Below, in pieces: positions 1 to 6,420 of a DNA stretch of 19,747 nucleotides. Origin of the DNA: Bifidobacterium imperatoris. GTDB lineage: Bacteria > Actinomycetota > Actinomycetes > Actinomycetales > Bifidobacteriaceae. Every line of letters starts with the position of its first letter. Position 1 is the first letter of the stretch. The translations under genes and the position numbers were made by a program. Below the pieces are notes generated by a model, which was given only the letters and a program-made list of their open reading frames with translations, did no database searches and was not told where the DNA came from. The stretch covers positions 1 through 19,747 of the forward strand of contig NZ_NMWV01000009.1 of the NCBI RefSeq assembly GCF_002860405.1, given 5' to 3'.

Positions 1-2
1 CG

Positions 3-356
3 GTCGCGCGCGAAAGCACCCGGGACGGCCGTCCCCGCCGCGTCTACGACGCACCACGCACCCCGTGGGAGCGGCTCAAGGAGTTCGACGAGGCGGACAG
101 GGCCGCCGGCGGCCCCGGCTTCATACCCGACGACAAGCGAGAGGAGATCGAACACACGCTCGCGACCGTGAACCCGGCCGAGCTCGTCCGCCGCATCCAC
201 GACATCCAGGACCGGCTCGAAGCACTGGCGGCACCGCGCACCGCGCGGCTGGCCAGACGCATGGGCCCGGACATGGCATACTTGAACAAGACGCTCGCCC
301 GGATCGCGGGCGTCGAACCGGAAGACGACGAAACCCCACAAGCCGACGCGGACTAG
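3..356 (+). CDS. Transposase/integrase, C-terminal fragment (start outside window)
   Basis: An open frame runs in from the left edge and stops with TAG at 354-356, giving about 117 residues. It carries RRVYDAPRTPWERL near the beginning, followed by a charged helical tail containing NPAELVRRIHDIQDRL. This arrangement, a short K/R-x-Y-D-x-P-x-T-P-(Y/W)-x-R-L segment followed by an LNPAEL-type helix, is what I know from the C-terminal end of rve-type DDE integrase/transposase proteins in actinobacterial IS elements; the catalytic DDE core would lie upstream of the window. The stretch is visibly much richer in G+C than the genes to its right, in keeping with acquired DNA. It points away from the upstream flank and toward the 3' end of the sugar cluster. 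A start at the internal ATG (168) is possible in the frame but unlikely, because homology-like sequence continues upstream of it. The exact IS family is not resolved. Confidence 0.65.
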   Translation, partial: VARESTRDGRPRRVYDAPRTPWERLKEFDEADRAAGGPGFIPDDKREEIEHTLATVNPAELVRRIHDIQDRLEALAAPRTARLARRMGPDMAYLNKTLARIAGVEPEDDETPQADAD

Positions 357-421
357 GATTTCACGCTCACCACAGGTGAGGCACCACTCCGGATTACGCG
401 CTCATTTTCAAATGAGGCACC
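356..421. repeat. Two imperfect tandem copies of a palindromic motif at the end of the transposase element
   Basis: Unit 1 (356-385) and unit 2 (391-421) share the frame GGATT...CGCTCA(C/T)...(G/A)TGAGGCACC. Each contains an inverted repeat, CTCACC/GGTGAG in the first and CTCATTT/AAATGAG in the second. The arms differ between units but change on both sides together, so the palindrome is conserved although the sequence is not. They follow directly on the transposase stop codon and end about 34 bp short of the GH42 stop codon, so they probably mark the terminal region of the mobile element. The transposon boundary itself (terminal inverted repeat, target duplication) cannot be fixed because the other end is outside the window. 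Confidence 0.6.
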
Positions 422-454
422 TCGTGACCGACTTAACAAGGCCTGAGATTTGAG

Positions 455-2521
455 TTATCGTGCCGTCACAATGACCTGATACGGAGCCAATGTGCAGTCA
501 GATTCCAGCACGGCATCGTGAGCCAGCAAATCGGCGGCACCAGACAGGGCCGGCAATGCAACCTGCTGTTCACGGTCGGTCAGGTTGATGACGAATGTAA
601 ACACTCGGCCATCATCCGCATATCGTTCGGCAACTTCGACGCCATCCGGGGTAGAGATCGAAGCCAAGCCTGCAGCATCCACTATCGGCTGTACCAACGC
701 ATCCATGCCGGGCTCGCTCAGCGGAGTGCCCACATAGTAAGCCTCACCCTTGCCAAACGTGTTCACGGTAACGGCTGGCGTACCGGCATAGAATTCGCTG
801 CCTCCATAGGTGGCGAGCGCACGGGCGCCTTCCAGATGCATGATGCTGGCCACGATTTCGCCGCTTGCCTCTACTGCGCCCGCGGCTGCAGCAGCCTCCG
901 CACCAAACGACACTGGGATCGTCTCCCCCGGTGCCATCGCGTCAATTTCCTCAGCCCGGACGCCGACGAGCGCACGGAACGGACCGGGGTAACCGCCCGG
1001 AATCACCAGATCATGCTCGTCGTGAATGCCGGACATGTAGCCGGTGATGAATCGCCCGCCATCGCGCACATATGATTCAACGGCTTCGGCAACGCCGGGC
1101 TTGACCATGATCAGCGTCGGTGCCGCCACAATGGCGTAACGGGCGAGTTCGGCTGCTGGCGTGGTGCTGGGGATGATATCCACGGCAAGTCCGCGACGGT
1201 TGAATGCACGGTAGAAGCGGTGCACTTCGTCCGGGTAGGAGAAGCCGGCGATGGGTCCCACGCAGCCTTCCAGCGACCAGTAGCTTTCCCAGTCGAACAT
1301 GACGGCCACATGTGCGCGCACTTCGGAGCCCATAATCTGCGGTGCGATATTCTCGAGTGCTTCGCCAAGCGCCGAAGTCTCACGGAATACGCGGGATTCC
1401 TCAGTGCCATCGTGTGCGATCACGGCCCCGTGGAAGCGTTCACAGCCGCCCAGGGACTGCCGCATTTGGAAGAACTGCACGGTATCCGCGCCATGCGCCA
1501 CGGCCTGCCAGCTCAATGCGGCCACCTCGCCGGGGCGCTTGACCTTGCAGTACGGGAACCAATTCTGCTGGTTCGGCGTCTGTTCCATCAGCATGAACGG
1601 TTTGCCGCCGCCCACGCCACGCATCAGATCGTGGTTCAGGGCCACGCGGCTTGCCGGCATGCCCATGCCCGGGTAATTATCCCAGCTGATCACGTCCATT
1701 TCTGGACCCCATGTGAAGTAGTCGAGGTCTTTGAACGTGCCCATCAGATTCGTGGTGATGGGCGTGATGGCATCGAACCGGCGCACGGCGTCGCGCTCGT
1801 TCGTAAAGCATGCCAGCTGGGATTCGTTCTGGAATCGGCGATAGTCGATGAGCAGCCCGGAGATTACACACTTCCTCGGATCCCAGTCGGATCCGATGCC
1901 GTCGCCGTAGCCGACCGGTGGCACAATATCGGCCCAATCCACAATGGTGTGGCTCCAGAAGTTCGCGCACCATGCTTTGTTGAGCGCCTCAAGAGTGCCG
2001 TACTTGGCCTTGAGCCATGTGCGGAATGCTTCAGCGCAGGTTTCGCAGTAGCATAGGCCGCCGCCTCCGCCGTATTCGTTGCCGATATGCCAAGCCTTCA
2101 AGCCTTCAGTACCGGCGTATCGTTCGGCAATCTTGCCGGCGAGTTTGCCGGCAACCGCACGGAAGTAGGCAGAGTTCGGGCAGAAGTTATGGCGTCCGCC
2201 GAATACATGGCGCTGGCCTTCGAACGTAGTGCGAATGATTTCAGGATGTTCGCGCACCATCCATGCAGGCAATGCGGCGGTGCCTGTGGCGAACACGATG
2301 TTGAAGTGATGCTTGACCAGCAATGCCACGATCTTGTCAAGCATCGTGAAATCGTAGGTCTCCTCGCCTGGCTGTAGGAGCGTCCAGGAGAACACATTGA
2401 TGGTTGCCTCATTGATGTGCGCGTCCTCGAGCATGTCGAGATCGCGTTCCCATGTTTCCTCGGGCCATTGTTCCGGATTCCAGTCGCCGCCGAAGAGGAA
2501 CGTGTCGAATAAAGGTGTCAT
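455..2521 (-). CDS. GH42 family beta-galactosidase (or alpha-L-arabinopyranosidase)
   Basis: 688 residues, the usual length for GH42, with no signal peptide, so cytoplasmic. The N-terminus has the family signature GGDWNPEQWPEETWERD (about 11-27). The acid/base glutamate is E149 in HIGNEYGG and the nucleophile glutamate is E313 in MLMEQTPN. Four cysteines, C114, C157, C159 and C162, have the spacing of the structural zinc cluster of thermophilic GH42 enzymes. The (beta/alpha)8 domain is followed by a GATase-like trimerisation domain (about 395-610) and a small beta domain ending in LAPYQVIV. GH42 enzymes retain the anomeric configuration and remove terminal beta-galactose; some bifidobacterial members instead prefer alpha-L-arabinopyranose. 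The start ATG has AAAAGGAG a few bases upstream. It is the last gene of the GH31-GH43-GH42 unit, so galactose removal from plant side chains is the favoured role. Family call is secure, substrate is inferred. Confidence 0.93.
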   Translation of the reverse strand: MTPLFDTFLFGGDWNPEQWPEETWERDLDMLEDAHINEATINVFSWTLLQPGEETYDFTMLDKIVALLVKHHFNIVFATGTAALPAWMVREHPEIIRTTFEGQRHVFGGRHNFCPNSAYFRAVAGKLAGKIAERYAGTEGLKAWHIGNEYGGGGGLCYCETCAEAFRTWLKAKYGTLEALNKAWCANFWSHTIVDWADIVPPVGYGDGIGSDWDPRKCVISGLLIDYRRFQNESQLACFTNERDAVRRFDAITPITTNLMGTFKDLDYFTWGPEMDVISWDNYPGMGMPASRVALNHDLMRGVGGGKPFMLMEQTPNQQNWFPYCKVKRPGEVAALSWQAVAHGADTVQFFQMRQSLGGCERFHGAVIAHDGTEESRVFRETSALGEALENIAPQIMGSEVRAHVAVMFDWESYWSLEGCVGPIAGFSYPDEVHRFYRAFNRRGLAVDIIPSTTPAAELARYAIVAAPTLIMVKPGVAEAVESYVRDGGRFITGYMSGIHDEHDLVIPGGYPGPFRALVGVRAEEIDAMAPGETIPVSFGAEAAAAAGAVEASGEIVASIMHLEGARALATYGGSEFYAGTPAVTVNTFGKGEAYYVGTPLSEPGMDALVQPIVDAAGLASISTPDGVEVAERYADDGRVFTFVINLTDREQQVALPALSGAADLLAHDAVLESDCTLAPYQVIVTAR

Positions 2522-2539
2522 GCGATGCTCCTTTTGCCG

Positions 2540-2564
2540 CCGGCTCCCCTTTTGAGGGAGCCGG
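2540..2564 (-). other. Intercistronic stem-loop between GH43 and GH42 genes
   Basis: The arms CCGGCTCCC (2540-2548) and GGGAGCCGG (2556-2564) are perfectly complementary around a 7-nt loop. On the minus strand the stem lies just before the GH42 ribosome binding site and is followed by CGGCAAAAGG, not by a U-tract. It therefore looks more like an RNA processing or stability element, or a weak attenuator, than a strong intrinsic terminator. Confidence 0.6.
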
Positions 2565-2575
2565 GCAGAATTGTG

Positions 2576-4114
2576 TTACTGCTGCACGCTGTAGTGCACG
2601 TTGTTGAAGGTGATGTTGCCTTGGCCGTGTGCATAGACGCCGAGCAGGATGCCGGTGAAGCCGCCTGCGTTGGTGAAGCTCAGCAGTTTGCCCGGCACAT
2701 GGCCGAGCAGTTGCTCGCCGCCCGCGAATGCACTGGTGTTGGCCACGGCGAAGTCATATCCTGATTCGTCGCCGCGCACAATCAAGCGCAGTTTGGCGCT
2801 TGCCGGCACAGCTACAGTACCAACTATGGTGGCAAGTCCGGCGTTGTGAGCCGTGGCTTTGACGCGAATCAATCCGTTGGCATCGGATGCGCGCACTGCG
2901 ATGGTTAGGTAGTGGTGACTGTTGGCGTATACGGCAACACCTGCTTCACCGAGGGACAGTGCTCGGGCATCCGCCAATGTTGCGCCGAATTCGAAACGCA
3001 GGTCGGTCTGGCGAGTGCCGATCATCGGTGCACCGTGGGTCAGATCGAATGATTGTGCGGCTGCATGCACGGTAATGGTCGCGTTATTGGTGGTAGCCGG
3101 CGCCATTGCATGACCGGACGATACGATGTACTGCTTGTCTGAATCGATGCCGGGAGTAATCCATTCAACATCTGATTCCAGTGAATCATTGTGACCGTTG
3201 AGGTCGCAGTCGTATGACTGATCGGCCAGCTCAGGCCAGCCATCCTTCCAATCGAACCAGACGGCGTACGGTTCGCGGCCGACCCAGCCTTGGGCTGGGT
3301 ATTCGTTGTTGTTGCGGGTGCCGTGGAATACCATCAGCGTGCGATCGTCTTCAAAATGCGCGCAATCGCAGTGACCGATGGCCTGCAGGGTCAGATGGGT
3401 GGAACGGTTGGTGATCAGCGGATTGCCCGGATACATCTCGTACGGGCCAGTCGGATTGTTGGAACGCGCGATGTTTTCCATATGCCCGGATTCGGTGCCA
3501 CCTTCTGCCCACATCAGATAGTAGGTGTCGCCGCGCTTGTACATGTGCGGGCCTTCCGGATTGGAACCGGTGATACCGCCACAGATGCGCTTACGCTTGG
3601 TCAGCACCGTTCCGGTGGTGACGTCGATTTTCGATAGGTAGATACCGGCTGGCTCGCGTTCGCCGTTCTCATCCGGCTCCCCGCCTTCGTTGCCACAGAT
3701 GTAGGCGGTGCCATCGTCGTCGAAGAACAGGCTCGGGTCGATGCCGGGCCAGCCTTCCACCCAGATGGGATCCGACCAGCCGGCGTGTGGATCAGTTGAG
3801 GTGAGAATCATGTTGCCGGTGTTCACGTTGGTCACGATGAGGTAGTAGATGCCATCGTGGTAGCGCAAGGTGGGCGCATAAATGCCCTGGCTGTTGTCCA
3901 TCGTCTCGTACGGGAACTGCTCGGGGCGGTTCATCGCGTCGCCGATCTTGTGCCAGTGTTCGCCGTCTTCGGATTCGAAAACCGGGAGCCCTGGGAAGAA
4001 TTCGAACGAGCTGTTGACCATCAGGTATGTTCCCTGCGGGGTTTCGCAGATGGTGGGGTCCGGGTGGAATCCGGAGGCGATGCGCCGTGCCGGCTTAACG
4101 TTGAACAGGGTCAT
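2576..4114 (-). CDS. GH43 family beta-xylosidase / alpha-L-arabinofuranosidase
   Basis: 512 residues without a signal peptide. The five-bladed propeller catalytic domain (about 10-320) shows the three GH43 acidic residues: the general base D19 in SGFHPDPTIC, the pKa-modulating D126 in GIDPSLFFDDDGTAYICG, and the general acid E188 in SNPEGPHMYKRG. A C-terminal beta-sandwich of the beta-xylosidase C-terminal (concanavalin-like) type occupies roughly 325-512, as in the two-domain exo-acting GH43 subfamilies. The family inverts and cleaves terminal xylose or arabinofuranose. Beside a GH31 alpha-xylosidase-like enzyme, arabinofuranose removal from xylosyl side chains is an attractive role, but xylosidase activity cannot be excluded. 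It sits between GH31 and GH42 in the same transcription unit, with stable hairpins in both gaps. The start ATG follows AAAGGTAG. Confidence 0.88.
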   Translation of the reverse strand: MTLFNVKPARRIASGFHPDPTICETPQGTYLMVNSSFEFFPGLPVFESEDGEHWHKIGDAMNRPEQFPYETMDNSQGIYAPTLRYHDGIYYLIVTNVNTGNMILTSTDPHAGWSDPIWVEGWPGIDPSLFFDDDGTAYICGNEGGEPDENGEREPAGIYLSKIDVTTGTVLTKRKRICGGITGSNPEGPHMYKRGDTYYLMWAEGGTESGHMENIARSNNPTGPYEMYPGNPLITNRSTHLTLQAIGHCDCAHFEDDRTLMVFHGTRNNNEYPAQGWVGREPYAVWFDWKDGWPELADQSYDCDLNGHNDSLESDVEWITPGIDSDKQYIVSSGHAMAPATTNNATITVHAAAQSFDLTHGAPMIGTRQTDLRFEFGATLADARALSLGEAGVAVYANSHHYLTIAVRASDANGLIRVKATAHNAGLATIVGTVAVPASAKLRLIVRGDESGYDFAVANTSAFAGGEQLLGHVPGKLLSFTNAGGFTGILLGVYAHGQGNITFNNVHYSVQQ

Positions 4115-4142
4115 GATTCTACCTTTATTGCAAAGTCTTATT

Positions 4143-4180
4143 GGTTCCCCTCAGTCACCTTGCGGTGGCTGAGGGGAACC
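4143..4180 (-). other. Strong intercistronic stem-loop between GH31 and GH43 genes
   Basis: A 17-nt left arm (4143-4159) pairs with a 17-nt right arm (4164-4180) with a single mismatch. Read on the coding (minus) strand the loop is GCAA, a GNRA tetraloop, closed by a C-G pair, which favours an RNA structure on this strand. The downstream sequence is AATAAGACTTTGC, without a continuous U-run. It probably acts in mRNA processing, 3' protection of the GH31 message or partial attenuation. Confidence 0.7.
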
Positions 4181-4197
4181 ATGTTGTTATTCGCCGA

Positions 4198-6237
4198 TCA
4201 GAAGGCCAGCGGATCGGAGCCGGGGCGAACCAGTACGGGCAGGGTGTGGTAGTCGTACTGTTCGGTGTACCAGCGGCCCGGCTCATAGGTCTTACCGGTC
4301 AGCAGGTTGGCCCATGCCTCACCAGCGTGGTCACCACCAGCATCCGGCACGTAGAAGCGAGCGGTGCCATCTTCGGAGAACACCGGCGCCACGAGCAAAT
4401 CATCACCCAGCATGTACTGGGTATCGATGTCTTCGCAGGCCGGGTCGGTCGGGAACTCAAGCACCATTGCGCGCATCATCGGCACGCCGGTCTCATGGGT
4501 TTCCTTGGCCATAGCTTCCAGATACGGCTTGAGCTTGAGCTTGAGCTCGGTGAACTCGCGGGAGACCTCCACAGCCTCGTCACCATACAGCCACGGCACC
4601 TTGTATTCGGTGGAACCGTGGTAGCGGGAGTGAGAGGAGAGCAGACCGAACTGGGTCCAACGCTTGAACAGATCCGGGGTCGGCTTGTCTTCGAAACCGG
4701 CGATGTCGTGGCTCCAGTAGCCGAAGCCGGACATGCCAAAGCTCAGACCGGCACGCAGGGATTCGGCCATAGACGGGTAGTTGGAGGAGCAGTCGCCACC
4801 CCAATGCACCGGGAACTGCTGGCCGCCCACGGTGGCGGAACGAGCGAACAGGATTGCCTCATCCTTGCCCTTGGTTTCCACCAGCACGTCGTACACAGCC
4901 TTGTTGTACAGGTAGGTGTAGTAGTTGTGCATCAGCTCGGGGTCGGAACCATCGTAGTACTGCACACCCTCGGTGGGGATACGCTCGCCGAAGTCGGTCT
5001 TGAAGCAATCGACGCCCTGAGCCACGAGGTGCTTGAGCTTGTCCTGGTACCACTTGGTGGCTTCGGGGTTGGTGAAGTCCACGATGGCCATGCCGGCCTG
5101 CCACTTATCCCATTGCCAAACGTCGCCGTCCGTGGTCTTGATGAAGTAGCCCTTCTTGGCGCCTTCCTCGAACAACGGGGACTTCTGGCCGATGTAGCTG
5201 TTGATCCACACGCACACCTTCAGGCCGCGTTCGTGCAGCTTGGCGAGCAGGCCTTCCGGATCGGGGAACTTGGTTTCATCCCACTCGAAGTTGCACCATT
5301 CGAGTTCCTTCATCCAACGGCAGTCGAAGTGGAACACGGACAGTGGAATATTGCGCTTGGCCATGCCGTCGACGAATTCCATCACGGTCTTTTCGTCGTA
5401 GTCGGTGGTGAAGGAGGTGGAGAGCCACAGGCCGTAGCTCCAGTCCGGCACCAGCGGCGGCTTGCCGGTCAAATCAGTGTAGGTGTTGAGAATGCCCTTC
5501 AGGTCCTTACCACCGATAACCGAGTAGCTCATCTCTTCGCCGGGCACGGAGAACTGCACACGGGAGACCTTCTCGGAGCCGATTTCGAAGCTGACCTTGC
5601 CGGGGTTGTCGACGTAGAGGCCGTAACCCTTGTTGGACAGGTAGAACGGAATGTTCTTGTAAGCCTGCTCGGTGCCGGTGCCGCCATCCTCGTTCCAGAT
5701 GTCAACAGTCTGGCCGTTCTTGACGAAGTTGGTGAAGCGCTCGCCCAAGCCGTAAATCTTCTCGCTGACGCCGAGATCCAACTGCTCGGAAACGTGCAGA
5801 CGGCCTTCCAGATCGGTCACGAGGCCCTTGGCACGCCAACCGGAGTGAGCGATGACCTTGCCGTCGTAAACATACTTGAAGTCGATGGTCTCGCCCTTGG
5901 AGATTTCCAGCGTCAGCTTGCCGGAAGTGAAGGACCACTTGTCATCGTCCTCGGTAATGGTGACGTTCGGGTCGGATTCGTTGAGCGCGAACTTCGGGCA
6001 GTGGCTGCGATCCTTCTTGAAGTTGATGAGCCTGGTGGTGATGATATCTTCACGCGGGCTGGTGACTTCGATGGTCAGAATGCCGCCGTCCAGGGTCTGG
6101 CCGGGGTGATGAATCGGCACACCGAACGGGCAGAACAGGGTGAGCTTCTTCTCTTCGACGTTCGCCGTGTACACATTGGCCGCGTACTTGACGTCGAAGC
6201 CGTCTTTGACAAGCCAGCCACCATTGAGGAACTTCAT
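4198..6237 (-). CDS. yicI: GH31 family alpha-xylosidase-like enzyme (YicI type)
   Basis: 679 residues, no signal peptide. It can be aligned by eye along its length with E. coli YicI, a retaining alpha-xylosidase acting on isoprimeverose and xyloglucan oligosaccharides. The nucleophile is D415 in FKTDFGERIPT and the acid/base is D482 in HWGGDC. Other conserved blocks are GLGERFTN (163-170), FHFDCRWMKE (302-311), VCVWINSYIGQKSP (341-354) and DKWQAGMAIVDFTNP. F276 and C306 match xylose-binding residues of YicI, but the neighbouring phenylalanine (F308 in YicI) is R307 here, so sugar preference at subsite -1 may differ. It is the first gene of the second transcription unit, behind a 22-bp operator, with AAGGAG eight to nine bases before the ATG. 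Family call is secure; alpha-xylosidase is the best specificity guess, alpha-glucosidase the main alternative. Confidence 0.92.
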   Translation of the reverse strand: MKFLNGGWLVKDGFDVKYAANVYTANVEEKKLTLFCPFGVPIHHPGQTLDGGILTIEVTSPREDIITTRLINFKKDRSHCPKFALNESDPNVTITEDDDKWSFTSGKLTLEISKGETIDFKYVYDGKVIAHSGWRAKGLVTDLEGRLHVSEQLDLGVSEKIYGLGERFTNFVKNGQTVDIWNEDGGTGTEQAYKNIPFYLSNKGYGLYVDNPGKVSFEIGSEKVSRVQFSVPGEEMSYSVIGGKDLKGILNTYTDLTGKPPLVPDWSYGLWLSTSFTTDYDEKTVMEFVDGMAKRNIPLSVFHFDCRWMKELEWCNFEWDETKFPDPEGLLAKLHERGLKVCVWINSYIGQKSPLFEEGAKKGYFIKTTDGDVWQWDKWQAGMAIVDFTNPEATKWYQDKLKHLVAQGVDCFKTDFGERIPTEGVQYYDGSDPELMHNYYTYLYNKAVYDVLVETKGKDEAILFARSATVGGQQFPVHWGGDCSSNYPSMAESLRAGLSFGMSGFGYWSHDIAGFEDKPTPDLFKRWTQFGLLSSHSRYHGSTEYKVPWLYGDEAVEVSREFTELKLKLKPYLEAMAKETHETGVPMMRAMVLEFPTDPACEDIDTQYMLGDDLLVAPVFSEDGTARFYVPDAGGDHAGEAWANLLTGKTYEPGRWYTEQYDYHTLPVLVRPGSDPLAF

Positions 6238-6281
6238 TGTTACGTCTCCTTCATTGCGAGTACGTTGTGTTGAAATTTATC

Positions 6282-6303
6282 TTATTTATAAGTCTATAAA
6301 TAA
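6282..6303. promoter_or_regulatory. 22-bp palindromic operator, copy 1 (GH31 unit promoter)
   Basis: TTATTTATA-AGTC-TATAAATAA has perfect 9-bp arms around a 4-bp spacer. It lies about 45 bp upstream of the GH31 start codon. On the minus strand it contains TAGACT and TATAAA, either of which could be the -10, so bound protein would cover the promoter. The same palindrome recurs at 14862-14883 and 14986-15007. The binding protein is not identifiable in the window; the TTATTT...AAATAA outline recalls ROK-family (NagC/Mlc/XylR) sites, but this is only a resemblance. Confidence 0.8.
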
Positions 6304-6362
6304 CCAATTTCGACACGCCAGTGCTGTACTAACTGAGGCATAAATACCGCAATAGACATGAA

Positions 6363-6405
6363 AAGGCCTGCCGCAGATTGCACTGAGCAATCCACAGCAG
6401 GCCTT
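6363..6405 (-). terminator. Intrinsic terminator of transcription unit 1 (after GH3)
   Basis: The outer arms AAGGCCTGC (6363-6371) and GCAGGCCTT (6397-6405) are perfectly complementary and enclose a second stem, GATTGC/GCAATC (6376-6381 with 6387-6392). On the minus strand the hairpin starts about 15 bases after the GH3 stop codon and ends in CCTTTTC. It separates the transporter-to-GH3 unit from the GH31 promoter. Confidence 0.75.
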
Positions 6406-6420
6406 GATATTGCTGAGATT

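Noticed and set aside
1220..2056. 278-codon plus-strand frame opposite GH42
   Set aside because: Shadow of the GH42 gene; no ribosome binding site or domain.
4141..6273. 710-codon open frame on the plus strand, longer than the GH31 gene it opposes
   Set aside because: It is the mirror of the GH31 codon pattern; its translation has no recognisable domain and is rich in His/Val/Gly as expected of such shadows, while the minus frame carries a full set of GH31 motifs.
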